64,000 nucleotides of DNA from Candidatus Nitrosocaldus schleperae (GTDB lineage Archaea > Thermoproteota > Nitrososphaeria > Nitrososphaerales > Nitrosocaldaceae), in contig JABXGR010000002.1 in assembly GCA_013538805.1 (NCBI GenBank), forward strand, positions 180,392 to 244,391, given 5' to 3'. The notes beneath the pieces were generated by a model. The model was not told where the DNA came from and did not search any database. It saw only the letters and a program-made list of their open reading frames with translations. The position numbers and the translations under genes were made by a program. Shown here piece after piece: positions 42,723-50,470 of this stretch (its first letter is position 1; each line of letters opens with the position of its first letter).

Positions 42723-43988
42723 ATGGGAAGGGACTTTGGTTCACTATGGATATGGAAGGAGAGCAGTGTTAGGGATAGGCTTAGTTGGTATTATTCTGTA
42801 GCAACAAATAGCATGCCAGCAAAGTACCTGATATGTAAAAGGGTGCCTGTAGATCCTAGCATAGATAAGATGGATATAGATAACCTATGGAAGGAGTATG
42901 ATACTGCACTTGAGAGGTTCCTAAGGCTATGGTCTGATGTTAGGAGCAAGAGTATTATGATCAGTGCTCTGCCTATAGCAAAGGTAAACATGCTAGATCT
43001 ACTCCTTGCAATAGTAAGGAGATCTTTAAAAGCATGTAACTTCTGCAGATGGCAGTGCAGGGTTGATAGAACTACTACTGGGAGCAAGTTAGGTGCATGT
43101 AAGTTAGAGGCTGAGAGCAGGGTTAGCACATTCTTCCATCATATGGGTGAGGAGATAGTCTTTAGAGGTAGCAAAGGTTCAGGCACAATATTCTTCACAA
43201 GTTGTAATATGAGATGTGCATTCTGCCAGAACGGTGATATAAGCACAGACAGGTTCAATGGTAGTATTGTTACACCATACATGATAGCATTGATGGCATA
43301 CAAGTTGAGGCTTGAAGGATGCCATAACATAAACTGGGTTGGTGGTGAGCCAACTATACATCTGCATAGCATAGTTGAAGCTATACATGAGATGAGCAGG
43401 TTCACCACACACGAGGTAAGGTACGAGGATGAGTTGTTCATGATAAAAAGCATCAATGCAGATATGCCATACGAGTATTCTATAAGTTATAGTAATGCAT
43501 TCTATGGAGATGAGTTCAATACACCACAATTGTGGAACTCTAACTTCTTCATGAGCAATGAAGCACTTAGAGTGTTGAGATGCCTTATGGATGTATGGCT
43601 CCCAGATCTGAAGTTTGGTTCTAACAAGTGTGCATTGAGGCTTGCAAGGACACCATGGTACTGGGAGACAGTAACCAATAACATAAAGCAGGTTCATTGC
43701 TGGGATGAGGATATGGTGATAAGGCATCTAATAATGCCAGGGCATGTTGAGTGCTGCACAAAGCCAGTGCTTGAATGGGTTGCAGATAATATGCCAGAAG
43801 CGTTGATCAATATAATGGATCAGTATAGACCTGAGAACTACTGTGATCCATACTCACCAAACTATGATCCAGCATACAAGGATATGGCTAGATCTCCAAG
43901 CAAACAGGAGTTAGATGAGGCATATAGATATGCAAAGTCTCTAGACTTGAACTTTGAGTTGATAACGTTCGAGAAGTATTTTAGATGA
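42723..43988 (+). CDS. Radical SAM protein, PflX-like (COG1313)
   Basis: 421 residues. The radical SAM cluster motif CNMRCAFCQNGDIS (CxxxCxxC) is preceded by a cysteine block CNFCRWQCRVDR and followed by INWVGGEPTIHLH. The C-terminal half contains WLPDLKFGSNKCALRLARTP and RHLIMPGHVECC. This is the archaeal PflX/COG1313 group related to pyruvate formate-lyase activating enzymes; the substrate is unknown. A 60-residue insert (~235-295) rich in Asn, Tyr and Phe is unusual. It marks the end of the core region before the accessory block. Confidence 0.87.
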   Translation: MGRDFGSLWIWKESSVRDRLSWYYSVATNSMPAKYLICKRVPVDPSIDKMDIDNLWKEYDTALERFLRLWSDVRSKSIMISALPIAKVNMLDLLLAIVRRSLKACNFCRWQCRVDRTTTGSKLGACKLEAESRVSTFFHHMGEEIVFRGSKGSGTIFFTSCNMRCAFCQNGDISTDRFNGSIVTPYMIALMAYKLRLEGCHNINWVGGEPTIHLHSIVEAIHEMSRFTTHEVRYEDELFMIKSINADMPYEYSISYSNAFYGDEFNTPQLWNSNFFMSNEALRVLRCLMDVWLPDLKFGSNKCALRLARTPWYWETVTNNIKQVHCWDEDMVIRHLIMPGHVECCTKPVLEWVADNMPEALINIMDQYRPENYCDPYSPNYDPAYKDMARSPSKQELDEAYRYAKSLDLNFELITFEKYFR

Positions 43989-44033
43989 TTGTTAATATAG
44001 AGAAAGAGTTTAACTATTGTTGAACATACTGTT

Positions 44034-45083
44034 CTATCCACCTATTCCTTTGTATTCTTTTATCCTCATCACCAATTCATCAACATTTATCCCGTATCTG
44101 AACTCTCTTCCATATGCTTTACCATCGATCACCTTATAGGCACCATCAGTATACCAGCATGTATGTATATAGTAATATGGTGCAATCTTATCCTTATTTA
44201 TCATAGGCTTATGATATTCAATACTGCCATACTTCAAGAATACTAAGCATCTATCACCAACTTTACAACTTATATCATCCCTTATGCCAAAGAATACAAT
44301 CTCTTTCTCTTTGTACTTGCCTGTAAGTTCCTCTTCTACCTCCATAGTGATATTTGATGATATTATATGCTTCTCATCTATAGGCTCATCTGCTGGATAT
44401 AGAAGTATAGGTTCTATCTTGGTTATCTTCCCTAACACTATGTACTCTGCCTTCATTGTTATCTCTTTTATCCTCTCACTCCTTGCTTGCTCAATAAATC
44501 TTATCAACTCTTCCAACTCTATGCCATCATGATAGTAGCCGTATGCTTTACCATCAACTATCTTGTATATCCCAACACTACCCATTAACAGATAGTAATC
44601 TCCTTGGAATGGATCCAACTCTCCCTTCTCTTCTCTTGCTATAAATATAATGATCCTATCTCCAGGAGCTAAGCCGTGCAACTCAGTCGGCCATGTTCTA
44701 AATGTTATCTCCTTTTCATTGTAGTAACCTGTAAGATCACGTTCAACCTCAACTGTTACAATGTTAAGTGAGGTGATTAGGTTAGGGGTCAGTCTCTCAG
44801 ATATCCCTCCAAAGTCCTTTACCTTGCCCAGTATTATATGGTTTGCTACCCTTGTAGTATAATCGAATGGGAATGGCTCACCTTCTCCCATCCTGTTGTT
44901 TATAGCATCCTTGGAATGGGTCTTCCTCCAGTACTCTAATGATCTCCAATCATCCATGCTATTATCAGCAAGGGTACCATCGTCATTTCTTGGGGTAGTA
45001 CCACTTATAGTCATATATGTAAGAGCAATAACCAGTATTGCTAGAGGAATACTCATCAGAACTATTTTGTTATTTGTTATCAT
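44034..45083 (-). CDS. Membrane-anchored extracytoplasmic protein with duplicated domain
   Basis: 349 residues. One N-terminal hydrophobic helix (~8-27) acts as signal or anchor. Two related modules of about 125 residues follow: ANHIILGKV, VEVERDLTGYYNEKEITF and VDGKAYG in the first; AEYIVLGKI, MEVEEELTGKYKEKEIVF and IDGKAYG in the second. Each looks like a small beta-barrel. Two cysteine pairs in the second module may form disulfides. I do not recognise the family. It is 6 bp downstream of the metzincin-like gene, so the two are one operon and probably act together outside the cell. Confidence 0.6.
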   Translation of the reverse strand: MITNNKIVLMSIPLAILVIALTYMTISGTTPRNDDGTLADNSMDDWRSLEYWRKTHSKDAINNRMGEGEPFPFDYTTRVANHIILGKVKDFGGISERLTPNLITSLNIVTVEVERDLTGYYNEKEITFRTWPTELHGLAPGDRIIIFIAREEKGELDPFQGDYYLLMGSVGIYKIVDGKAYGYYHDGIELEELIRFIEQARSERIKEITMKAEYIVLGKITKIEPILLYPADEPIDEKHIISSNITMEVEEELTGKYKEKEIVFFGIRDDISCKVGDRCLVFLKYGSIEYHKPMINKDKIAPYYYIHTCWYTDGAYKVIDGKAYGREFRYGINVDELVMRIKEYKGIGG

Positions 45084-45089
45084 CTTCTT

Positions 45090-45728
45090 TCACCCATATA
45101 TATTACTCAGTTCAGTACTATCAACACTCTTAACGGAATTTCTGCTATCGCAATGATAAGCATAATACATAACAGATTCAGAAGGAGAACCAAAAGTATG
45201 CTTAAATGATACCCAATGACCAAACTCATGCCTTGCTACATAGTTGAGAGTCCATTTGCCTGTAGTAAAAGGACTACACTCTCTAGTTGTAAACCACTCG
45301 GTCCCTGTATTGAAGTATATCATTGCCTTGTTTATATAGCCATAGGGCAGTCTACTAAGGTCATAATCACATGTATTGCTAATACAAAGTATAGCAACAG
45401 CAACAGTATCAGGTATGCTATCTCGTATATTTGCTGCATATACCCAATTACTACAATACTGACCACCTATAAGTCTCAAAGTGAATCTTGATGGTTGGTT
45501 ATTCCAATCATTCCTTGTTATATCTAGTTGTTGCTTAACTATCGTATACTGATTGGTCCTATTATCTATTCTAAGATAACTTAGCCCATAAGAATCATAG
45601 CATAGATCAACTCTGGTGCCTTGCCATCTTCTCTGTGCATAATGGTCAGCATATATATCCTGTATATGAATAGGCAATGAGGCTATTGTAACTGCTACCA
45701 TCATCATTACTACTATTATTAACTTCAT
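45090..45728 (-). CDS. Secreted metzincin-like zinc metalloprotease
   Basis: 212 residues with a signal peptide (~3-27, ending in a Tyr-Ala-Asp region). Near the C-terminus RHEFGHWVSFKH matches the HExxHxxxxxH zinc motif of metzincins (two His plus a third His, Glu as base), and SVMYYAY 13 residues later is a plausible Met-turn. Six cysteines could form disulfides. Function: extracellular proteolysis, substrate unknown. The usual Gly of HExxHxxGxxH is Ser here, which occurs in some families. It is the first gene of an operon with the duplicated-domain protein, at the left side of the accessory block. Confidence 0.68.
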   Translation of the reverse strand: MKLIIVVMMMVAVTIASLPIHIQDIYADHYAQRRWQGTRVDLCYDSYGLSYLRIDNRTNQYTIVKQQLDITRNDWNNQPSRFTLRLIGGQYCSNWVYAANIRDSIPDTVAVAILCISNTCDYDLSRLPYGYINKAMIYFNTGTEWFTTRECSPFTTGKWTLNYVARHEFGHWVSFKHTFGSPSESVMYYAYHCDSRNSVKSVDSTELSNIYG

Positions 45729-45834
45729 TAAATATATATTTTTCTAGCAAAGATAAAGGTATTTTGTCGATTTTTTTACAAAAGAGTCTAATATATTGAG
45801 AATATAGCAGAGATGCAATGCATTCTTTTATCTG

Positions 45835-47679
45835 CTATATCGAGAGTATATCCATTACACTCTTTATATCAAATGTATGACCTGATCTTATCCATGCTTC
45901 TTCTACCAAATACCTTAGCGCTATAGATAGAGCATGCTCATCTATAGTTATAACATCATTGCTTGAGAAGAACCTTATCAATGCTAGAGTAGATGCTAGT
46001 TGGAGTGTCTTCTTCTCTAACCTTACAGAGAATGGCACTCTATGCTCACCATGCCTACTCTTACAATCAATATGCTCTATTATAACATCCATTGCATACC
46101 TTATCCTATCAACTACACTATCATCAACCATTATCTGTTTTGGTTTGAACTCTTTATTATGATAGCCCCTCTGTATAGCATACACAAGTGTGAGATGATC
46201 CCTAATCATACCTGCAGTATAAGCCATCTTCTCCTGTAGCATACCTTTCATAAGGCTACTCTGCCTCCTTGCAAGCTCACCATACCTCTCCTTGGTTAAG
46301 ATATGTAGCCTACAGAGCATCCTATCCTCTACTGCTCTGAAGTTTGGGTCTCTTATAGCAGGTTCATAAATGCTTCCATCGCTATATACTGATGTGTTGT
46401 AGTTCACTGAGAAGAACGATGTGAACCTGTATGGCCTTATGCTGTATGATTTTGTCTCATACCTTATGATGCCTCTCTCCATAGCAATCTTCAATGGTTC
46501 AACCATGCCTTTGTACTTGAACCAATCATTGAACTCTGTAACTATGAAGTTCACAGATCTACCTTCATACGCCTCTCCTATAGCAATGAACTTTGCTGGA
46601 GTAATACCTCCACAATATCTGTTCATGCCAGGGAGACCATGCGCTGGCACACCATTCTCAGAACCTATGATAAGATCCTTTATGGCAAATGTCTTACCAC
46701 TCCCTGGATCACCAAAGAGTGCAAGGTTGAAGCCAGTACTCATAACCTTGCTATGGTTCTTCTCACTTACTATGCTAGAATCGGTTAAAGAGTATTGTTG
46801 TGCAATAGCAAGCAAGTGATCAAGGTAGAGTGAGCCAAAGAGTTCTCTAAGGTACCTTGCTATATGCTCAGATGTAACCTCTCTACCGAATCTAAGTGTA
46901 TCTTCATACCTCTCCTCCATCAACCCTGTAAGGTATGTTCTGAACTCCTCATCCATCCTCTTAACCTCATACTCAAACTCCATGTAAGCATCCCTTGTAC
47001 TCAACGTTGGTATATGGCAGTGTTCATCAAGTATATGCCTCACCAAAGGCCTAACCTCTTCAAGTATCCCCCATACAGTCTTATGCCTACCTCTCTTAAC
47101 TTCACCATTCCCTCCTTTTTCTTTTTCTTCTTTATTCATACTTGTGCTGTATGCAATCCTTAGCCCATCCCTTAACTCTATCAGCATATTAATGGGATTG
47201 AGCCTCTCACCATACACCTCGCTTGCCTTAGCCATTATCCCTGCTATTGTATCAGTATCTACTTCAAGCATAGCCTTGAGTAATGCATACCCTTTCCTTC
47301 CATGAGCATTAAGGAACTCTATAAGATCATTCCTTACAGCATCCCATGAGCCTCTATGCTGAAGTATACCATTGCTGAATGTGTAATACCTGCCTTTGAA
47401 TACAGCACTGCTATTTGTGCATGTTAGCATCAAGAGAGATTCTAACTGATCATCCCTTAGGATAGATGCTAGAGTATCAACATCTATATCATTGCTAGGT
47501 AAGCCCTCCTGCTCCAAATACTTGATCACCTTAACCCTTTGGGTATAGTTCTCAGGCCTCTCAATATCAAGTAGCCTTCTAAGTAGTACTATCCTCTCCT
47601 CCTTCTTCTTCCCCCATTCCTCCTTCCCTTCATCCAACATGCCATTGCTATCACTGCTAACCATATCTATCATCAACAA
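45835..47679 (-). CDS. Divergent MCM-like AAA+ ATPase
   Basis: 614 residues. A helical N-terminal region (~1-300) of unknown fold, with a Lys/Glu/Gly-rich linker near 183-200, precedes an AAA+ domain: Walker A GDPGSGKT (323-330), a Walker B-like FIVTEFNDW, a sensor-like FFSVNYN and an arginine-finger-like DRMLCRLHI. The order resembles MCM helicases, but the MCM N-terminal zinc domain and IDEFDK motif are missing. It may act in replication or control of an integrated element. It is downstream of the small RHH-like gene on the same strand. An alternative start is the ATG at 47664. Confidence 0.65.
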   Translation of the reverse strand: MLMIDMVSSDSNGMLDEGKEEWGKKKEERIVLLRRLLDIERPENYTQRVKVIKYLEQEGLPSNDIDVDTLASILRDDQLESLLMLTCTNSSAVFKGRYYTFSNGILQHRGSWDAVRNDLIEFLNAHGRKGYALLKAMLEVDTDTIAGIMAKASEVYGERLNPINMLIELRDGLRIAYSTSMNKEEKEKGGNGEVKRGRHKTVWGILEEVRPLVRHILDEHCHIPTLSTRDAYMEFEYEVKRMDEEFRTYLTGLMEERYEDTLRFGREVTSEHIARYLRELFGSLYLDHLLAIAQQYSLTDSSIVSEKNHSKVMSTGFNLALFGDPGSGKTFAIKDLIIGSENGVPAHGLPGMNRYCGGITPAKFIAIGEAYEGRSVNFIVTEFNDWFKYKGMVEPLKIAMERGIIRYETKSYSIRPYRFTSFFSVNYNTSVYSDGSIYEPAIRDPNFRAVEDRMLCRLHILTKERYGELARRQSSLMKGMLQEKMAYTAGMIRDHLTLVYAIQRGYHNKEFKPKQIMVDDSVVDRIRYAMDVIIEHIDCKSRHGEHRVPFSVRLEKKTLQLASTLALIRFFSSNDVITIDEHALSIALRYLVEEAWIRSGHTFDIKSVMDILSI

Positions 47680-47769
47680 AAATGGTTTAGATCACTTGCT
47701 TAATCATATCAATCTGATATCAATCAAATCAATTGGTTAGTTACTCTACACGTAACATCGGCCTGTATG

Positions 47770-48162
47770 CTACTTCTCATCTTCAACTATCCTCTTTGGT
47801 TGCTTGAAGCCTTTCTCACTAAACACCCTATAGAGTTCTGGAACTGCAAAGCAGAAGCCTATATGTGCACACTCTGAGTTGCTATGGTATCTGCAGTAGA
47901 GCATCCTATCGTGAACCTCAACCTCAACTATCCTGTCTATGAAGTGATCGTAGATGAAGATAAGGTTGCCCTCAGCACCTATGAACTTCAGAAATGGTCC
48001 ATACCTTCTAAGGTAATCATGGTACTCTATATACTCTAGAAGTATTGTCTTTGCTGCATTACTGAACGTTCTACCTTCAAACCTTTTATCACTCTTTATA
48101 AACTCCTCTATCCTCTTAGCCTCCTCCTCCTTCAATACTATCTGGGTATATCCCTTTCTCAT
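47770..48162 (-). CDS. Possible ribbon-helix-helix regulator with Cys/His tail
   Basis: 130 residues. Residues 1-50 (YTQIVLKEEEAKRIEEFIK, then RTFSNAAKTILLEYIEYHD) look like a ribbon-helix-helix DNA-binding fold with a strand and two helices. The C-terminal part contains CRYHSNSECAHIGFCFAVPE, a Cys/His cluster that could bind zinc. It sits at a divergent promoter opposite the TFB-like gene and upstream of the MCM-like gene, a position typical of an element's regulator. The ATG coincides with the transcription start predicted from CCTATAAATATAC (48181-48193). Confidence 0.55.
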   Translation of the reverse strand: MRKGYTQIVLKEEEAKRIEEFIKSDKRFEGRTFSNAAKTILLEYIEYHDYLRRYGPFLKFIGAEGNLIFIYDHFIDRIVEVEVHDRMLYCRYHSNSECAHIGFCFAVPELYRVFSEKGFKQPKRIVEDEK

Positions 48163-48247
48163 AGTACATTATGGAACGATCCTATAAATATACTTTATTC
48201 TAGTACTATTAGGAACATTTAAATAATACTTGAATATTATGATTTGT
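48163..48247. promoter_or_regulatory. Divergent promoters in the T4SS-like locus
   Basis: CCTATAAATATAC (48181-48193) faces left and CATTTAAATAATA (about 48216-48228) faces right. Each is centred about 26-27 nt before a start codon (48162 and 48248). Transcripts from both would be leaderless. Confidence 0.5.
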
Positions 48248-48895
48248 ATGAACAAATTGGTACAATTGAAGTACGATGAGAAGTGCCCACTCTGCAAGGG
48301 TAATGTACTTCATGCTGTAGATGGCGAAGTAATATGCTCAAGATGTGGGGCAGTGCTTGGATATAGCAATGATGGCATGATCCAATACAGGAGGAGTATA
48401 GAGCCTAACCTGTATAATGCAATTCATATAGGTAGTGAAGCAGACTTGGATGGAAGCAGATATATACGCTACAATAACAATAGGAACGAACAACTCTCGC
48501 TCTTCTCAAACTTATGCGAGCGACTCTCACTTCCATGGCATATAACATTGGAGTGTTGGCTGTACTATAGCAAGTTACTCAAGTGCGTGAAGATGGGATC
48601 GGCAGAACTTGCTATGCTTGTAGTATATACAATATGCAACAAATACTCATTGCAGAAAGGTCAAGAGGAGATTAGTGATGCTGTAGCAGTTGTATATGCA
48701 AGAAGATACTTGCCAACTATTCAGAGGATACTCTTAAACTTTGCCAATGAGGTGTATAGATGCAAGGATGCTAACATGGTAGAAATATACATGCAGTTAC
48801 TTAATATTGATGAGAGAGCCAGGAGGAGGGCAAGGAAGATACTCTCAATCATCAATAATGTTAATCTGAAGAAGGTGATGAGTGTTGCTTGTTAA
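48248..48895 (+). CDS. TFB-like transcription factor, shortened
   Basis: About 215 residues from the ATG at 48248 (an upstream ATG at 48230 is possible but lies at the TATA box). The N-terminal zinc ribbon has CPLCKG...CSRCGAVLG (C-x2-C ... C-x2-C), as in TFB/TFIIB. A divergent linker follows, with one cyclin-like helical repeat (~95-160) and a basic helical end, so it is shorter than a chromosomal TFB (~300 residues, two cyclin repeats). It could recruit RNA polymerase to element promoters. It overlaps the ParB-like gene by 14 bp. Confidence 0.68.
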   Translation: MNKLVQLKYDEKCPLCKGNVLHAVDGEVICSRCGAVLGYSNDGMIQYRRSIEPNLYNAIHIGSEADLDGSRYIRYNNNRNEQLSLFSNLCERLSLPWHITLECWLYYSKLLKCVKMGSAELAMLVVYTICNKYSLQKGQEEISDAVAVVYARRYLPTIQRILLNFANEVYRCKDANMVEIYMQLLNIDERARRRARKILSIINNVNLKKVMSVAC

Positions 48896-49916
48896 TATAG
48901 ATGTTGATGTATTGAAGAGTGTAGATCATATAGTGACTCTCTCAACCAATCCTATGATAATGAGTATTGTAGATGAGTTGAAGAGAAGTAAGGATGCATC
49001 ATCCATACAGCCTATAGTTGTAGGAGAGGTTGATGGTGAATACTACATACTTGATGGTTATGCTAGGGTACAGGCATGTAGAATAGCCAATGTAAAGAGT
49101 ATCAGAGCATATGTGATAAAGTTGAATAGCAAGGAGGATGCACAGATATGGCATATTAGGCTTAACATCAGATCAACTCTTAACATACTCAAACTCTATG
49201 AAGCGGTAAGGGGTAATTTAGATGATGAGGATTACATACGCAGTAAGTATGGAATGGATAAGATGATGATAAGGCTATTACAGAGAGTAGAGAGGATAAA
49301 AGGTAGGGCATATGCAAAGATACAGGCGTATATGAATAGCGTAGTTGCAAAGTTCAATAGGGTTCCGCCTATACCTTATTACATCATAGTGTTAATATCA
49401 GAACTTGAAGATGAAGAGTTACAGGAGAAGGCTGTTGACTTTGCATTCATAAACATCGATGATAATGAGGATATATTCTCTTTTCAGGACTATGATAGGA
49501 TGCTAGCATTCATAAAGATGCTTAGATCAAGTTACAGAAAGCACGATGCTTCGTGTATTGCAAGTAGTAATGCTATAGATGTTAGTGGTAAGAGGCTGAT
49601 TAGTATTGAGAGTAAGAGGAGTAGAGGCAAGAATAAGGATAAACATCTATACTTCACATGTTCATGCGGTGCTTCCTATTCAATAGATACAGGGGATTTT
49701 ATTATAAGCAGAGTAGAAGAGAATGAGCAGATGATAGTCTTGAAAGATATTGAGCATAAGACTCTTCACATTGTTCCAGAGGATATAGTCGAGATTCTAG
49801 AATTGGATAAGTATAGGGCTAGATGGTATATAGTTAATGGTTCAGAGATTAACTTTCTAAGCAAGATATTGAATTGTAAAGTAGCAATACTTGCACGTGA
49901 TGGTGAATTAATATGA
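48882..49916 (+). CDS. ParB-like protein with C-terminal zinc-ribbon-like segment
   Basis: 344 residues, GTG start preceded by AAGGTGAT. The first ~90 residues match the ParB/Srx fold: SSIQPIVVGEVDGEYYILDG and YARVQACRIANVKSIRAYVI (the GxxRxxA-type motif is degenerate). A helical middle (~95-215) may bind DNA. Near residue 255 a CSCG pair lies in a possible small beta domain. In plasmids such proteins segregate DNA or regulate genes. No ParA partner is seen nearby. It overlaps neighbours on both sides (14 and 4 bp), forming a tight operon. Confidence 0.65.
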   Translation: MLLVNIDVDVLKSVDHIVTLSTNPMIMSIVDELKRSKDASSIQPIVVGEVDGEYYILDGYARVQACRIANVKSIRAYVIKLNSKEDAQIWHIRLNIRSTLNILKLYEAVRGNLDDEDYIRSKYGMDKMMIRLLQRVERIKGRAYAKIQAYMNSVVAKFNRVPPIPYYIIVLISELEDEELQEKAVDFAFINIDDNEDIFSFQDYDRMLAFIKMLRSSYRKHDASCIASSNAIDVSGKRLISIESKRSRGKNKDKHLYFTCSCGASYSIDTGDFIISRVEENEQMIVLKDIEHKTLHIVPEDIVEILELDKYRARWYIVNGSEINFLSKILNCKVAILARDGELI

Positions 49917-50470
49917 ACGTATTAAAGTGGAGATCTAGAAGTAATTCTAGATTAGTTGAGAAGATAATAACATGTATAAGTACTGATAGTAAGAGTAAAG
50001 ATGATCTTATCAAACTATTTAATGATGGACATAAGCTTACAGTTATAATTAATAGGTTAAAGAGAGATAACATAATATGCTCTAGTAAGAATCATCATTA
50101 CAGATATTCACTAACGCAGTATGGAAGATGGCTCCTCATATGCTATATACTCAATATAAGACCAGTGCAACTTGTTATACTTGCATTACTGTATAACAAC
50201 TATAACAGGTCTCTCTATAAGAGACTTGAATGGATAGTACCTGTAATAAAGCATGAGATAATTAAATTACTATCTTCTTTCAGTTATGATGGTGAGTATG
50301 CTTGGAAGCAGGTTAAGATCCTATGCAAGAGAGGATTATGCAGATATTATGGAAGGGAAGGAATCGTACTTGAACCCTCTACATATAATATGTTAAGAGA
50401 GTGGCACGATGAGATCTATGCATTATATGAGCATCTTAGGGAGGTTAATCATTATGATGTATGTATATGA
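49913..50470 (+). CDS. Winged-helix-like protein of the T4SS-like operon
   Basis: 185 residues. Residues ~12-75 (LVEKIITCISTDSKSKDDLI, TVIINRLKRDNIICSSK, YRYSLTQYGRWLL) read as a winged helix with helices and wing in order. The rest is helical, with a second possible winged helix (~125-160, ILCKRGLCRYYGREGIVLEP). It may be a regulator or a relaxosome-type DNA-binding accessory, but no specific family is recognised. It overlaps the ParB-like gene by 4 bp (ATGA) and the VirB4-like gene by 17 bp. Confidence 0.55.
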   Translation: MNVLKWRSRSNSRLVEKIITCISTDSKSKDDLIKLFNDGHKLTVIINRLKRDNIICSSKNHHYRYSLTQYGRWLLICYILNIRPVQLVILALLYNNYNRSLYKRLEWIVPVIKHEIIKLLSSFSYDGEYAWKQVKILCKRGLCRYYGREGIVLEPSTYNMLREWHDEIYALYEHLREVNHYDVCI

